Shown here piece after piece: positions 1-8,931 of a DNA stretch of 64,000 bases. Position 1 is the first letter of the stretch; each line of letters opens with the position of its first letter. The stretch comes from Roseiarcus sp963759955 (lineage in GTDB: Bacteria > Pseudomonadota > Alphaproteobacteria > Rhizobiales > Beijerinckiaceae): contig CAVXCA010000101.1 of assembly GCA_963759955.1 (NCBI GenBank), positions 47,665-111,664 on the forward strand, in the 5' to 3' direction. The translations under genes and the position numbers were made by a program. The notes under the pieces are model-generated. The model worked only from the letters and a program-made list of their open reading frames with translations, searched no databases and was not told the origin of the DNA.

Positions 1-1
1 C

Positions 2-925
2 GAGGTGTGGACGGTGCGCGCGGGCACGCAGCGTCAGATGGACGTCTTCACCGTCCGCAAGCTGTGCGACATCGCCGACCAGTTCGCCGAGGGCCACGTC
101 CGCTTCACCACGCGCAGCAACATCGAATTCATGCTGAGTGCGAAGAACAAGGTCCAGCCGCTGATCGACGCGCTCGGCGCGGCGGGCTTCCCGGTCGGCG
201 GCACCGGCAATTCGGTGTCGATGATCTCGCACACCCAGGGCTGGCTGCACTGCGACATTCCCGGCACCGACGCCTCCGGCGTGGTGAAGAGCTTGATGGA
301 CATGATGCACCATGAGTTCACCCACGAGGAGATGCCCAACCGGGTTCGCATCACCACCTCGTGCTGCCAGATCAATTGCGGCGGCCAAGGCGACATCTCC
401 ATCAACGTGCAGTACACCAAGCCGCCCAAGATCAACCACGACCTGGTCTCGAAGGTCTGCGAGCGCCCCGCGGTGGTCGCACGCTGCCCGGTCGCGGCGA
501 TCCGGCCGGCGATGGTCAACGGCAAACCGTCGCTCGAGGTCGACGAAAAGAAGTGCGTGTGCTGCGGCGCCTGCTACCCGCCCTGCCCCCCGATGCAGAT
601 CAACGGCGCGGACTCGACCAAGATCGCGGTGTGGGTCGGCGGCAAGCACTCCAACGCGCGATCGAAGCCGACATTCCATAAGCTGGTCATCGCCAACCTG
701 CCCAACAACCCGCCGCGCTGGCCGGAAGTCGAGGAGGTCGTGCGCAAGATCCTCTACGCCTACAAGGAGAACGGCCGCCATTTCGAGCGGATGGGCGAAT
801 GGATCGAGCGGATCGGCTGGCCGCGGTTCTTCGAACTGACCGGCTTCGCTTTCACCAAGCACCACCTCGACACCTGGACCGGCGCCCGCAAGACCATGAA
901 CATGTCGGCCCACGTGCATTTCTGA
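2..925 (+). CDS. dsrB: Reverse-type dissimilatory sulfite reductase beta subunit, 5' truncated
   Basis: Cytoplasmic beta subunit of rDsrAB, which in sulfur oxidisers oxidises DsrC-bound sulfane sulfur toward sulfite. The frame is open from base 2, so the N-terminus and dsrA lie left of the window; about 307 residues remain. The sirohaem/[4Fe-4S] cysteine region TTSCCQINCGGQGD lies near bases 350-390 and the ferredoxin insert CVCCGACYPPCPP near 554-592. The C-terminal half is typical of DsrB (RKTMNMSAHVHF at the end). It heads a same-strand dsr cluster running to about 15.8 kb. The oxidative direction is inferred from the neighbours dsrEFH and dsrL, which go with rDsr, and from the absence of dsrD in the visible part. 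Confidence 0.96.
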   Translation, partial: EVWTVRAGTQRQMDVFTVRKLCDIADQFAEGHVRFTTRSNIEFMLSAKNKVQPLIDALGAAGFPVGGTGNSVSMISHTQGWLHCDIPGTDASGVVKSLMDMMHHEFTHEEMPNRVRITTSCCQINCGGQGDISINVQYTKPPKINHDLVSKVCERPAVVARCPVAAIRPAMVNGKPSLEVDEKKCVCCGACYPPCPPMQINGADSTKIAVWVGGKHSNARSKPTFHKLVIANLPNNPPRWPEVEEVVRKILYAYKENGRHFERMGEWIERIGWPRFFELTGFAFTKHHLDTWTGARKTMNMSAHVHF

Positions 926-926
926 G

Positions 927-982
927 CCGATCGATCGAGGGGATCGATCGGAAAGAAAGCGCCGCCGCGCGTCGCGCGGCGG
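927..982 (+). other. Two intercistronic hairpins between dsrB and dsrE
   Basis: The 86-base gap after dsrB holds two perfect inverted repeats. The first has 10-bp arms (927-936 and 942-951) around a GAGGG loop; the second has 9-bp arms (962-970 and 974-982) around GTC. Neither is followed by a T run, so a strong terminator is unlikely. They sit where dsrAB expression would be separated from dsrEFH and beyond, and may stabilise or process the message. That role is inferred. Confidence 0.6.
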
Positions 983-1011
983 AACGCGGTCAATCATAAG
1001 GAGAAACGGTT

Positions 1012-1404
1012 TTGCGTTTCGGGATTGTCGTCAACGAAGGGCCGTACACGCATCAGGCGTCGGACTCGGCCTATCAATTCGCCAAGGCGGTGCTGGCCAA
1101 GGGGCACGAAATTTTTCGCGTGTTCTTCTACCATGACGGCGTCAACAACGGCACGCGCTTCACCGTGCCGCCGCAGGACGACCGCAACCTCCAGCGCCTG
1201 TGGAGCGAGCTGGCCGATAAGCACAAGCTCGACCTCGTCGTCTGCATCGCCGCCGCGCAGCGGCGCGGCATTCTCGACGCCAACGAGGCCAAGCGCCAGG
1301 GCAAGGACGGCGACAACATCGCCCCCGGCTTCCGCATCTCCGGACTCGGGCAATTGATCGAGGCGGGCATTCAAGCCGACCGCCTCGTCGTTTTCGGCGA
1401 TTGA
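1012..1404 (+). CDS. dsrE: Sulfur carrier subunit DsrE
   Basis: DsrE, 130 residues, forms the cytoplasmic DsrEFH sulfurtransferase hexamer that hands sulfane sulfur to DsrC. The start is TTG at 1012, supported by AAGGAG at 998-1003 eight bases upstream; no in-frame ATG fits the family N-terminus (RFGIVVNEGPYTHQ). Cys78 in DLVVCIAAAQRRGI coincides with the active-site Cys78 known in the Allochromatium protein. dsrF follows 11 bases after the stop. The cysteine and the gene order separate it from TusD of tRNA thiolation. Confidence 0.95.
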   Translation: MRFGIVVNEGPYTHQASDSAYQFAKAVLAKGHEIFRVFFYHDGVNNGTRFTVPPQDDRNLQRLWSELADKHKLDLVVCIAAAQRRGILDANEAKRQGKDGDNIAPGFRISGLGQLIEAGIQADRLVVFGD

Positions 1405-1415
1405 GGGGGCGCACG

Positions 1416-1832
1416 ATGTCTGAAGAGACGAACAAGAAGAAGTTTCTCTATATCAATCGCCGCGCGCCTTACGGAACGATCTACGCGTTGGAATCGCTCG
1501 AAGTGATTCTGATCGGCGCCGCGTTCGAGCAGGACGTCAGCGTCGCGTTTCTCGACGACGGCGTGTTCCAGCTGATGAACGGCCAGGACACCGCGGGCGT
1601 CGGCATGAAGAACTTCTCCAAGACCTACAAGGCCCTCGGGGACTACGAGGTCCGCAAGCTCTACGTCGAGCGCGAGTCCCTGGCCGAGCGCGGCCTCACG
1701 GTCGAAGATTTGATGCCGATCACCTACGAAGACGAGAACGAGGATTACGCTGAAAAGCCGTCGATCCACCTCGTCGACCGTTCCGAAATGGCCAAGGTCA
1801 TTGCGGGACAAGACGTGATCCTGAGTTTTTGA
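1416..1832 (+). CDS. dsrF: DsrEFH complex subunit DsrF
   Basis: DsrF (TusC-like), 138 residues, a structural partner in the DsrEFH hexamer. ATG at 1416 is preferred over the in-frame TTG at 1401 because a GAGGGGG Shine-Dalgarno lies at 1403-1409. The protein has no cysteine, as expected for a subunit that does not carry the sulfur. YINRRAPYGTIYALESLEV and GAAFEQDVSVAFLDDGV are the recognisable DsrF segments. It sits between dsrE and dsrH with short gaps, so it is almost certainly co-transcribed. Confidence 0.94.
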   Translation: MSEETNKKKFLYINRRAPYGTIYALESLEVILIGAAFEQDVSVAFLDDGVFQLMNGQDTAGVGMKNFSKTYKALGDYEVRKLYVERESLAERGLTVEDLMPITYEDENEDYAEKPSIHLVDRSEMAKVIAGQDVILSF

Positions 1833-1841
1833 GGCCCCAGC

Positions 1842-2150
1842 ATGTCGACGCTTCACACCATCAACAAATCGCCGTTCGAACGCTCGTCGCTGAAGAGCTG
1901 TCTCGATCACGTCGCTGACGGCGACGCCGTGCTCATGATCGAGGACGGCGTGGTCGGCGCGCGCAAGGGCAGCGCCTTCGCCGAAGCGCTGCGCGCCAAG
2001 CAGCCTTCGTGCGCCCTTTACATTCTCGGACCCGACCTCGCCGCGCGCGGCATGAAGGCCGAGGACCTCGTCGAAGGCGTCGGCGTCGTGGACTACGGCG
2101 GCTTTGTGGATCTCGCGGCGGGCGCGGCCCGCGTCTGCGCATGGCTTTAA
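1842..2150 (+). CDS. dsrH: DsrEFH complex subunit DsrH
   Basis: DsrH (TusB-like), 102 residues, third subunit of the DsrEFH sulfur-transfer complex. Cys20 (SSLKSCLDHV) matches the conserved Cys20 of DsrH. DAVLMIEDGV and the C-terminal VDYGGFVDLAA region fit the family. ATG at 1842 follows dsrF by 9 bases. Together with dsrE and dsrF it completes the hexamer gene set that marks oxidative rather than reductive Dsr systems. Confidence 0.93.
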   Translation: MSTLHTINKSPFERSSLKSCLDHVADGDAVLMIEDGVVGARKGSAFAEALRAKQPSCALYILGPDLAARGMKAEDLVEGVGVVDYGGFVDLAAGAARVCAWL

Positions 2151-2189
2151 GGGTATCGGCTGCAATTCCAACAATCGGGAGACAATGAA

Positions 2190-2525
2190 ATGGATGCATA
2201 TTCGATCAACGGCACGGTCGCCGAGCATGACGAAGAAGGCTATCTGACCGACATCGGCGTCTGGACGCCAGAACTGGCGAACATGATCGCCAAGGCCGAG
2301 GGCATCGAGTTGACCCCCGACCACTGGGAAGTGGTCAACTTCCTGCGTGAATATTACGAGGAATACCAGATCGCTCCCGCCGTGCGCATTCTCGTCAAGG
2401 AGATGACGAAGAAGTTCGGCAAAGAGAAGGGCGATCAGAAGGCGCTCTACGCGCTCTTCCCCTACGGCCCGGCCAAACAAGCCTGCAAGATCGCCGGCCT
2501 GCCGAAGCCGACCGGCTGCATCTGA
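2190..2525 (+). CDS. dsrC: Sulfur-carrier protein DsrC with both C-terminal cysteines
   Basis: Canonical DsrC, 111 residues, the soluble carrier that presents sulfur to DsrAB and cycles as a trisulfide or disulfide with the DsrMKJOP membrane complex. The flexible C-terminal arm carries Cys99 and the penultimate Cys110 (spacing x10) in QACKIAGLPKPTGCI, the signature of a redox-active DsrC rather than TusE, which has one Cys. ATG at 2190 has GGGAGA near 2177-2182. A second homologue without cysteines lies at 15476-15814 at the end of the cluster. Confidence 0.97.
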   Translation: MDAYSINGTVAEHDEEGYLTDIGVWTPELANMIAKAEGIELTPDHWEVVNFLREYYEEYQIAPAVRILVKEMTKKFGKEKGDQKALYALFPYGPAKQACKIAGLPKPTGCI

Positions 2526-2582
2526 CCGCAGCGCGCGGAACAACAAGCGTCGCGAGCGAGCGGCGCGCAGGGGAGGGAACGG

Positions 2583-3299
2583 ATGCGAACGGCGATCTTT
2601 GCGCTGGCGTTCTATGGAGCGGCGCTCGTCCTTTTGGGTGGGCTCGGCTACCGGATTTGGCGCTATGCGACGACGCCGGCGCCGCTGAAGATTCCGACCA
2701 CCCCCGCGCCGCTCACGCGCGGCGGCGTCGTGGTGCGCATGGCTGAGGAGGTCGTTCTCTTCCACAGCCTGTTCAAGGCCAACAAATGGATCTGGCTGTT
2801 CGGCTGGGTCTTTCACGCGGCGCTCGCGTTGGTGCTGCTGCGCCATCTTCGCTACTTCACCCAACCCGTGCCGATGGTCGTCGCGCTCGCTCAGCCGTTC
2901 GGGATCCTCGCGGGTTTCGCCATGGCGGCGGGGGTCCTCGCGCTTTGGGCGCGCCGGCTGATCGTGCCGCGCGTGCGCTATATCAGCGACCCCTCCGACC
3001 ACCTCATGCTGTTCCTATTCGTCGCCATCGCCGCCAGCGGGCTGACGATGAAATTCATCGCGCACACCGACATCGTCGCGGTGAAGGCGTTCTTCCTCGG
3101 GCTGATGTATTTCGATTGGCGCCCGCTTCCCGACGATCCGGCGTTGCTCGTTCATCTCACGCTCGTACTGACGCTGATGATCGTGTTTCCGTTCTCGAAG
3201 CTGCTGCACGCCCCCGGCGTGTTCTTCAGCCCCAGCCGCAACCAGGCGGACAACAGCCGCGAGCGCCGCTACGTCGCGCGCGTTCCGCGCAAAGCCTAG
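2583..3299 (+). CDS. dsrM: Membrane cytochrome b subunit DsrM
   Basis: DsrM, 238 residues, a NarI-like integral membrane dihaem b subunit of DsrMKJOP that connects DsrK to the quinone pool. About five hydrophobic helices are visible, at residues ~4-25, ~70-90, ~98-120, ~138-158 and ~188-208, with histidines in FHAALALVLLRHLR and HLTLVLTL as possible haem ligands. The start follows a strong GGGGAGGG site at 2570-2577. dsrK begins 11 bases after the stop, the usual order. Confidence 0.92.
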   Translation: MRTAIFALAFYGAALVLLGGLGYRIWRYATTPAPLKIPTTPAPLTRGGVVVRMAEEVVLFHSLFKANKWIWLFGWVFHAALALVLLRHLRYFTQPVPMVVALAQPFGILAGFAMAAGVLALWARRLIVPRVRYISDPSDHLMLFLFVAIAASGLTMKFIAHTDIVAVKAFFLGLMYFDWRPLPDDPALLVHLTLVLTLMIVFPFSKLLHAPGVFFSPSRNQADNSRERRYVARVPRKA

Positions 3300-3310
3300 G
3301 GAGAGCGACG

Positions 3311-4868
3311 ATGGCGGCGGCGCCCAGCAAATTCGATGCGAAGCAACACGTGGTCGGCGATCCCCTCGAGATTCCGCCGCTTGCCTGCGGCGCGATGGCG
3401 GGCTCCAAGCCCTACCCCGCCGCGCCGGCGCATCAAAAGGCGCTCGGCTTTCCCGAGACGCTGGTCGAGGACTGGCATGACAAGGCGATCGGGCGGCTCG
3501 GCGAACTCTTGAACAGTTCGAGAGCGCTGCGGGTCTATCTCGATTCCTGCGTGCGATGCGGCGCCTGCACCGACAAGTGCCACTATTTCCTCGGCACCGG
3601 CGATCCCAAAAACATGCCGGTCGCCCGGCAGAACCTGCTGCGCAAGGTCTATCGGCGCCATTTCACCTGGGCGGGCAAACTCGTGCCCTGGCTGGTCGGC
3701 GCGGAGGATCTCACCCAGGAGGTGCTCGACGACTGGTACAGCTATTTCCACCAGTGCTCGCAGTGCCGGCGCTGCTCCGTCTATTGCCCCTACGGCATCG
3801 ACACCGCCGAGATTTCCATGGCCGCGCGCGACATCATGGACACGATCGGCCTGGGGCAGAAGTACTCCAACGAGATCATCGCCAAGGTGTTCAGCGTCGG
3901 CAACAATCTCGGCCTGCCGCCGAAGGCGCTGAAGGCGACGCTCGCCGGCCTCGAGGAGGACATCGAGGCGGAGACCGGCGTCGCAGTGCGCTTGCCGCTG
4001 GACGAGAAGGGCGCCGACATCCTGCTGGTCACGCCGAGCGCCGACTTCTTCGCCTCGCCGCACATGGAAGGCCTGATCGGCTACGCCAAAGTTCTGCACG
4101 AAGCCGGCGTCAGCTGGACGTTCAGTTCGCATGCCTCCGAGGCCGCCAATTTCGGCATGTTCATCGGTTCGCAAGAGAACATGAAGAAGGTGTCGCTGCG
4201 CATCCGCAAGGCGGCCGAGGACCTCGGCGTCAAGCGCCTCGTGTTCGGCGAGTGCGGGCACGCCTGGCGCATCGCCTACAGCTTCCTCAACACGCTCGCC
4301 GGCCCGTTCGATTTCCTCGATCCCAACTATCCGGTTCCGCAGCACATCTGCGAATTCACCTACGACCTGATCCAGAAGGGCAAGCTGCGCTTCGACAAAT
4401 CGAAGAACGACGATTTCCGCCTGACGTTCCACGAACTCTTGCAACGTCGCGCGCGCCTCGCGCATGGGCGACAAGCCGGGCGGGCAATTCACCATTCCGC
4501 GCGACATCCTGCGCGCTGCGTGCAACCATTTCTTCGACATGGCGCCGGACACGATCCATGAAAGCACGGTGTGCTGCGGCGGCGGCGGGGGGCTGCTGAC
4601 CGACGAATTGATGGACGTGCGCACCAAAGGCGCCCAGCCGCGCATGCGGGCGCTGCGCGAAGTCGCCGACGAGCACGGCGTCACCCACATGGCGGCCATC
4701 TGCGCGATCTGCAAGGCGCAATTCTCGAAGGTGCTGCCGCTTTTCGGCTTCGACCGCGAGGCGATCGTCAGCGTCCATCAGATGGTGTCCAACGCCATTG
4801 TCCTGACCGGCTCGACGCAGGCCGAAGAATTCGACGCCAAACAGAAATCCTCTTTGCAAGAAGCGTGA
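3311..4868 (+). CDS. dsrK: Heterodisulfide reductase-like subunit DsrK, one frameshift
   Basis: DsrK, about 518 residues after correction, is the cytoplasmic HdrD-like iron-sulfur subunit thought to act on the DsrC trisulfide. Two ferredoxin motifs are present (CVRCGACTDKC near 3550 and CSQCRRCSVYC near 3755), and CCG-type motifs follow (FGECGHAWR; STVCCGGGGG near 4570). The frame breaks at 4434-4435: removing one A restores the expected HDSCNVARASRMGD. The indel is in a run of identical bases and everything beyond it is intact, so a sequencing error is likelier than decay. ATG at 3311 gives the family N-terminus. The last 64 bases recur at 6899-6962. Confidence 0.93.
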
Positions 4869-4880
4869 GGGGTCACGACG

Positions 4881-6835
4881 ATGAGCGAAACGGTTCCGGG
4901 CCAAGCGCACACCTTCCGTCGATTTCAAGAGCGGCGAGTTCCCATGGGATCACCAAGACCTGGGCAAGAAGATTTTCCAGGCCGATCACTCCTACAAGTG
5001 CCCGACCTACGTCATGCGCACGGCGCCCTGTCAGGCCTCTTGCCCCTCGGGGCACGACATTCGCGGCTGGCTGGCGATCGCGCGCGGCATGGAAAAGCCA
5101 CCGGTCGCGGGCATGAAATGGCAGGAATACGCTTTTCTGCGCATGGTCGAAGCCAATCCGTTTCCCGCCGTCATGGGGCTCGTCTGCCCGGCGCCGTGCG
5201 AGGACGGCTGCAATCGCAACGAGGTCGACGATCACATCGGCATCAACGCGGTCGAACATTTCGTCGGCCACTACGCCCTCGAGCACGGATTGAAATTGCC
5301 TCCGGCGGGCGAACCGACTGGCAAGCGCGTCGCCCTCGTCGGCGGCGGCCCGGCCAGCCTAGCCGCCGCCTATTTCCTGCGCCGCAAAGGCCACGCCTGC
5401 ACGATATTCGAGGCGCGCGCCGAACTCGGCGGCATGGTGCGCTACGGCATTCCCGGCTATCGCACGCCGCGCGACGTGCTCGACGGCGAAATCCAGCGCA
5501 TTCTCGACTTGGGGGTCGAGGTGCGCACAGGCGTCAAGATCGGCGTGGACATCTCGCTCGATGAATTGCAGCGCGATTACGACGCGGTGTTCATCGGATC
5601 CGGCGCGCAGAGCGGAACGCCGCTCGCCGTGCCCGGGGCGAAGGAAGCGGCCAACTGCGTCAGCGGCATCGCCTTCCTGGAAGCCTTCAACGAAGGCAGG
5701 CTCAAGGTCGGCGCTGGACGCGTGCTGGTCATCGGCGGCGGCGACACCGCCATGGACGTCGCCGCCGTGGCGCGCAGGCTCGGACATATCACGCAGATCC
5801 ACGAAAAGGACCGGCCCGAATACGTCGTGCTCGGCCAAACAACCCACGACGCCGCCGCGGCCGCCCAGCGGCAGGGCGCGGACGTGACCATCGTCTACCG
5901 ACGTCCGATCGAGAAAATGCCCGCTTCGAAAGCCGAAATCGAGCAGGTGACGCGAGAGGGCGTGAAGATCCTCAGCTCGCTCGCGCCCGTCGCGGTGACG
6001 CTCGACGCGCCCGGCCACGCCAAAGCTCTGCGGGTCGTCGAGGTCGATTGGTCGGGCGGCAAGATGATGGTCAAGGAGGGCACCGAACGAGACATCGAGT
6101 GCGACATGATCGTCGCCGCAGTCGGCCAGGCCGGCGACTTCACCGGACTGGAGACGATCGACAACGGCAAGGGCGCCGCCGCCTCCGACGCATGGGGGCG
6201 CTCGCCGAAGCGCCCAGGCGTGTTCGTCGGCGGCGACGTAATCCGCCCCCACCTGCTGACGACGGCGATCGGTCACGCCTGGAACGCGGCCCAGAGCATC
6301 GATCATTATCTCAAGGGGGAAGATCAACCGAACTCTGCCCAAGCTCAACGTGCATCTTTTCAACCTGCTGGAGAAGCTGAAGGAAACGGGGCGAGAGCCC
6401 GCCGCGTACGACCACAAACAAAGCGGCGGGACCGATCACGCCGCCTACGCGGTGCACAACTTCGAGGACCGCGGCCGATCCCAGATCGTTCCCGCCGACG
6501 AGTTGTTCCTGGGGCATTTCCCTTACACGGCCCGCAAGTCCCGCACCGAGAAAGCGATCGACGCGGGCAACGTGCTGGGAAATTTCGAGGCGCGCCTCCT
6601 GCCATTGCAGGAAAAAGAGACGCAGGCCGAGGCCGAGCGCTGCATGAGCTGCGGCCTGTGCTTCGAGTGCGACAATTGCGTCATCTACTGCCCGCAAGCG
6701 GCGGTCGCGCGCGTTCCAAAGAAGGAACGCACACTCGGACGCTACGTCGAGACCGATTACTCCAAGTGCGTCGGCTGCCACATCTGCCTGGACGTGTGCC
6801 CGACCGGCTACATTCAAATGGGCCTGGGGGAGTAG
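4881..6835 (+). CDS. dsrL: DsrL copy 1, NAD(P)H:acceptor flavoprotein, two frameshifts
   Basis: Iron-sulfur flavoprotein related to the small subunit of glutamate synthase; DsrL exchanges electrons between rDsrAB and a pyridine nucleotide. About 650 residues after removal of an extra T in the run at 4923-4925 and an extra G in the run at 6315-6319; both corrections restore alignment with copy 2. An N-terminal cysteine cluster (CPTYVMRTAPCQASCPSG), two Rossmann motifs (GGGPAS near 5340; VIGGGDTAMD near 5729) and a C-terminal two-cluster ferredoxin (CMSCGLCFECDNC near 6641; CVGCHICLDVC near 6768) are visible. The second Rossmann unit carries VTIVYRR (5884-5904), the arginine pair typical of NADP(H) binding in the GltD family, which copy 2 lacks. 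The atypical GGGPAS replaces the usual GGGPAG. Confidence 0.9.
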
Positions 6836-6839
6836 CGAA

Positions 6840-6962
6840 ATGCCGCGATCCTCGCTGCTTCCGCCCGACGAACCGACGACGTCGAACGCCATCGGCCCGA
6901 CGGCCTCGACGCAGTCCGAAGAAATCGCAGCCAAACAGAAATCCGCTTTGCAAGAGGCGTGA
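6840..6962 (+). pseudogene. Fused dsrJ-start / dsrK-end remnant between the dsrL copies
   Basis: A 40-codon open frame (MPRSSLLPPD... to ...KSALQEA) that is not an independent gene. Its beginning resembles the start of dsrJ after copy 2: 29 of 38 bases match between 6833-6870 and 8925-8962. Its last 64 bases (6899-6962) match the 3' end of dsrK (4805-4868) at 56 of 64 positions, in the same frame and ending at the same stop. This is what a tandem duplication running from the dsrK end through dsrL into the dsrJ start would leave at its joint. No function is proposed. Confidence 0.75.
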
Positions 6963-6971
6963 GGAGACACG

Positions 6972-8927
6972 ATGAACGAAACGGTCCGAAACCACGCGCG
7001 CACTTTTCGCCGCTTCAAGAGCGGCGAGTCGATGTGGGATGATCAAGATCTGACGAAGAAGATATTCCAGGGCGATCACAGCCACAAGTGCCCGACCTAT
7101 GTCGGTCGCACGGCGCCGTGCCAGGCCTCTTGTCCTTCCGGCCACGACATTCGCGGCTGGCTGGCGATCGCGCGCGGCATGGACAAGCCGCCGGTCGCGG
7201 GCATGAAATGGCAGGAATACGCGTTCCAGCGCATGGTCGAGGCCAATCCGTTTCCCTCGGTGATGGGGCGCGTCTGCCCCGCGCCGTGCGAGGACGGCTG
7301 CAACCGCAACGAAGTCGACGACTTCGTCGGCATCAACGCGGTCGAGCAATACGTCGGCGACTGGGCAATTGAAAACAAGCTCGCCCTGCCCGCCGCGCCC
7401 GCCGTCGACGGCAAGCGCGTCGCGGTGATCGGCGGCGGACCGGCCGGCCTGAGCGCCGCCTATTTCCTGCGCCGCAAAGGCCACGCCGTCGTCCTCTTCG
7501 AAGAGCACGAGAAGCTCGGCGGCATGATGCGGTTCGGCATCCCCGGCTACCGCACGCCGCGCGACAAGCTCGACGCCGAAATCGACCGCATCCTGGCGCT
7601 CGGCGACATCGAGGCGCGCACCGGCGTCAGGGTCGGCAAGGACGTCTCCCTCGACGACCTCAACCGCGAATTCGACGCCGTGTTCTGGGCGCTCGGCGCG
7701 CAAAAGGGCCGGCCCCTGCCCGTCCCCGGCGCGGACGCCGTCAATTGTCTGAGCGGCATCGAGTTCCTCGACGCGTTCAATCGCGGTTGGGTCCACTCGA
7801 CCGCCAGGCGCATCGTCGTCGTCGGCGGCGGCGACACCTCGATCGACGTCGCCTCGGTGGCGCGCCGTCTCGGGCATATCGCGCAATCGCACGCGCACGA
7901 CGCGGCGAGCGCGACGCAATTCGGCTACACCGCCCACGACGTCGCCGGCGTCGCGCGCCGCGAAGGCGTCGAGGCGGTGCTGACCTCGTTGTTCCCGATC
8001 GAAGCGATGACGGCGGCGGAGCGCGAGCGCGAGGACGCCAAGCGTGAAGGCATCGAAATCAAGGGCGGCGTAATGCCGCTCGAGGTCGTCAAGGACCCGG
8101 ACGGGAAAGCCGTCGCCTTGCGCATGTGCCAGTGCACGATGAAGGGCGCGACGCCCCAGCCCGTCGCGGGCACGGAGTTCGAGATCGCATGCGACATGAT
8201 CGTCTCCGCGATCGGCCAGATGGCGGATCTCGCCAACGGACTGGAGCGGCTCGACAGCGGCCGCAGTTCGATCGCCATCGATGCGGTCTACAAGGTCCGC
8301 AATTTGGACAAGCACTTCGCCGGCGGCGACGTCGTCAGGCCCCATCTCCTGACCACGGCGATCGGCCACGGCCGCATCGCGGCGGAGACGATCAATCATT
8401 ATCTCGCCGGTTCCCCCGAGGAGCGCCGGCCGAAGATCGACGTCCACCAGTTCAACCTGCTCGAGGAGCTGCACGCGCGCGGTCTCGATCCGGCGCCCTA
8501 CGATCACTCGCAGACCCGCGGCACTTCGGAGGGCGCATTCGCCGTCCACAATTTCGAGGACCGCGGCGCGACGCAGGTCGTCCCGCACTCCGATCTCTTC
8601 AAGAGCCACTTCCCGTACGTCGCTCGCAACAAGCGCGACGAGCGGCACGTCGAAGCCGACCGGGTGCTCGGCGACTTCGAGGAACGCATCGTTCCCCTGA
8701 CCGAGGAGCAGGCCAAGAAGGAAGGCCAGCGCTGCATGAGCTGCGGCCTATGCTTCGAGTGCGACAATTGCGTCGTCTATTGTCCGCAGACGGCGGTGGC
8801 GCGCGTGCCGAAGAAGGAGCGCTCGGTCGGCCGTTACGTCTACACCGACTACACCAAGTGCGTGGGCTGCCACATCTGCATGGACGTGTGCCCGACGGGC
8901 TATATTCAAATGGGTCTGGGGGAGTAG
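6972..8927 (+). CDS. dsrL: DsrL copy 2, NAD(P)H:acceptor flavoprotein
   Basis: Second, intact DsrL, 651 residues. N-terminal cysteines (C40, C50, C54; C102, C106, C110), FAD-binding GGGPAG at 154-159, pyridine-nucleotide VVGGGDTSID at 283-292, and C-terminal ferredoxin cysteines at 588-604 and 630-640. Where copy 1 has VTIVYRR, this copy has AVLTSLF (335-341), lacking the 2'-phosphate-binding arginine pair; the predicted preference is therefore NAD(H). The start MNETVRNHARTFRRF parallels copy 1. The stop is 4 bases before dsrJ. This is probably the main rDsr-coupled oxidoreductase; the specificity assignment is inferred. Confidence 0.94.
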   Translation: MNETVRNHARTFRRFKSGESMWDDQDLTKKIFQGDHSHKCPTYVGRTAPCQASCPSGHDIRGWLAIARGMDKPPVAGMKWQEYAFQRMVEANPFPSVMGRVCPAPCEDGCNRNEVDDFVGINAVEQYVGDWAIENKLALPAAPAVDGKRVAVIGGGPAGLSAAYFLRRKGHAVVLFEEHEKLGGMMRFGIPGYRTPRDKLDAEIDRILALGDIEARTGVRVGKDVSLDDLNREFDAVFWALGAQKGRPLPVPGADAVNCLSGIEFLDAFNRGWVHSTARRIVVVGGGDTSIDVASVARRLGHIAQSHAHDAASATQFGYTAHDVAGVARREGVEAVLTSLFPIEAMTAAEREREDAKREGIEIKGGVMPLEVVKDPDGKAVALRMCQCTMKGATPQPVAGTEFEIACDMIVSAIGQMADLANGLERLDSGRSSIAIDAVYKVRNLDKHFAGGDVVRPHLLTTAIGHGRIAAETINHYLAGSPEERRPKIDVHQFNLLEELHARGLDPAPYDHSQTRGTSEGAFAVHNFEDRGATQVVPHSDLFKSHFPYVARNKRDERHVEADRVLGDFEERIVPLTEEQAKKEGQRCMSCGLCFECDNCVVYCPQTAVARVPKKERSVGRYVYTDYTKCVGCHICMDVCPTGYIQMGLGE

Positions 8928-8931
8928 CGCC

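Noticed and set aside
1371..3002. A 543-codon minus-strand frame opposite dsrF-dsrM
   Set aside because: Antisense shadow of recognised dsr genes with no family features.
2786..3310. N-terminal extension of dsrK into dsrM
   Set aside because: The extension is the dsrM sequence read in another frame; the family start is ATG at 3311.
4434..6319. dsrK and dsrL1 as decaying pseudogenes
   Set aside because: Each break is a one-base homopolymer indel and all motifs on both sides are intact; equal breaks occur in single-copy dsrO and in istA.
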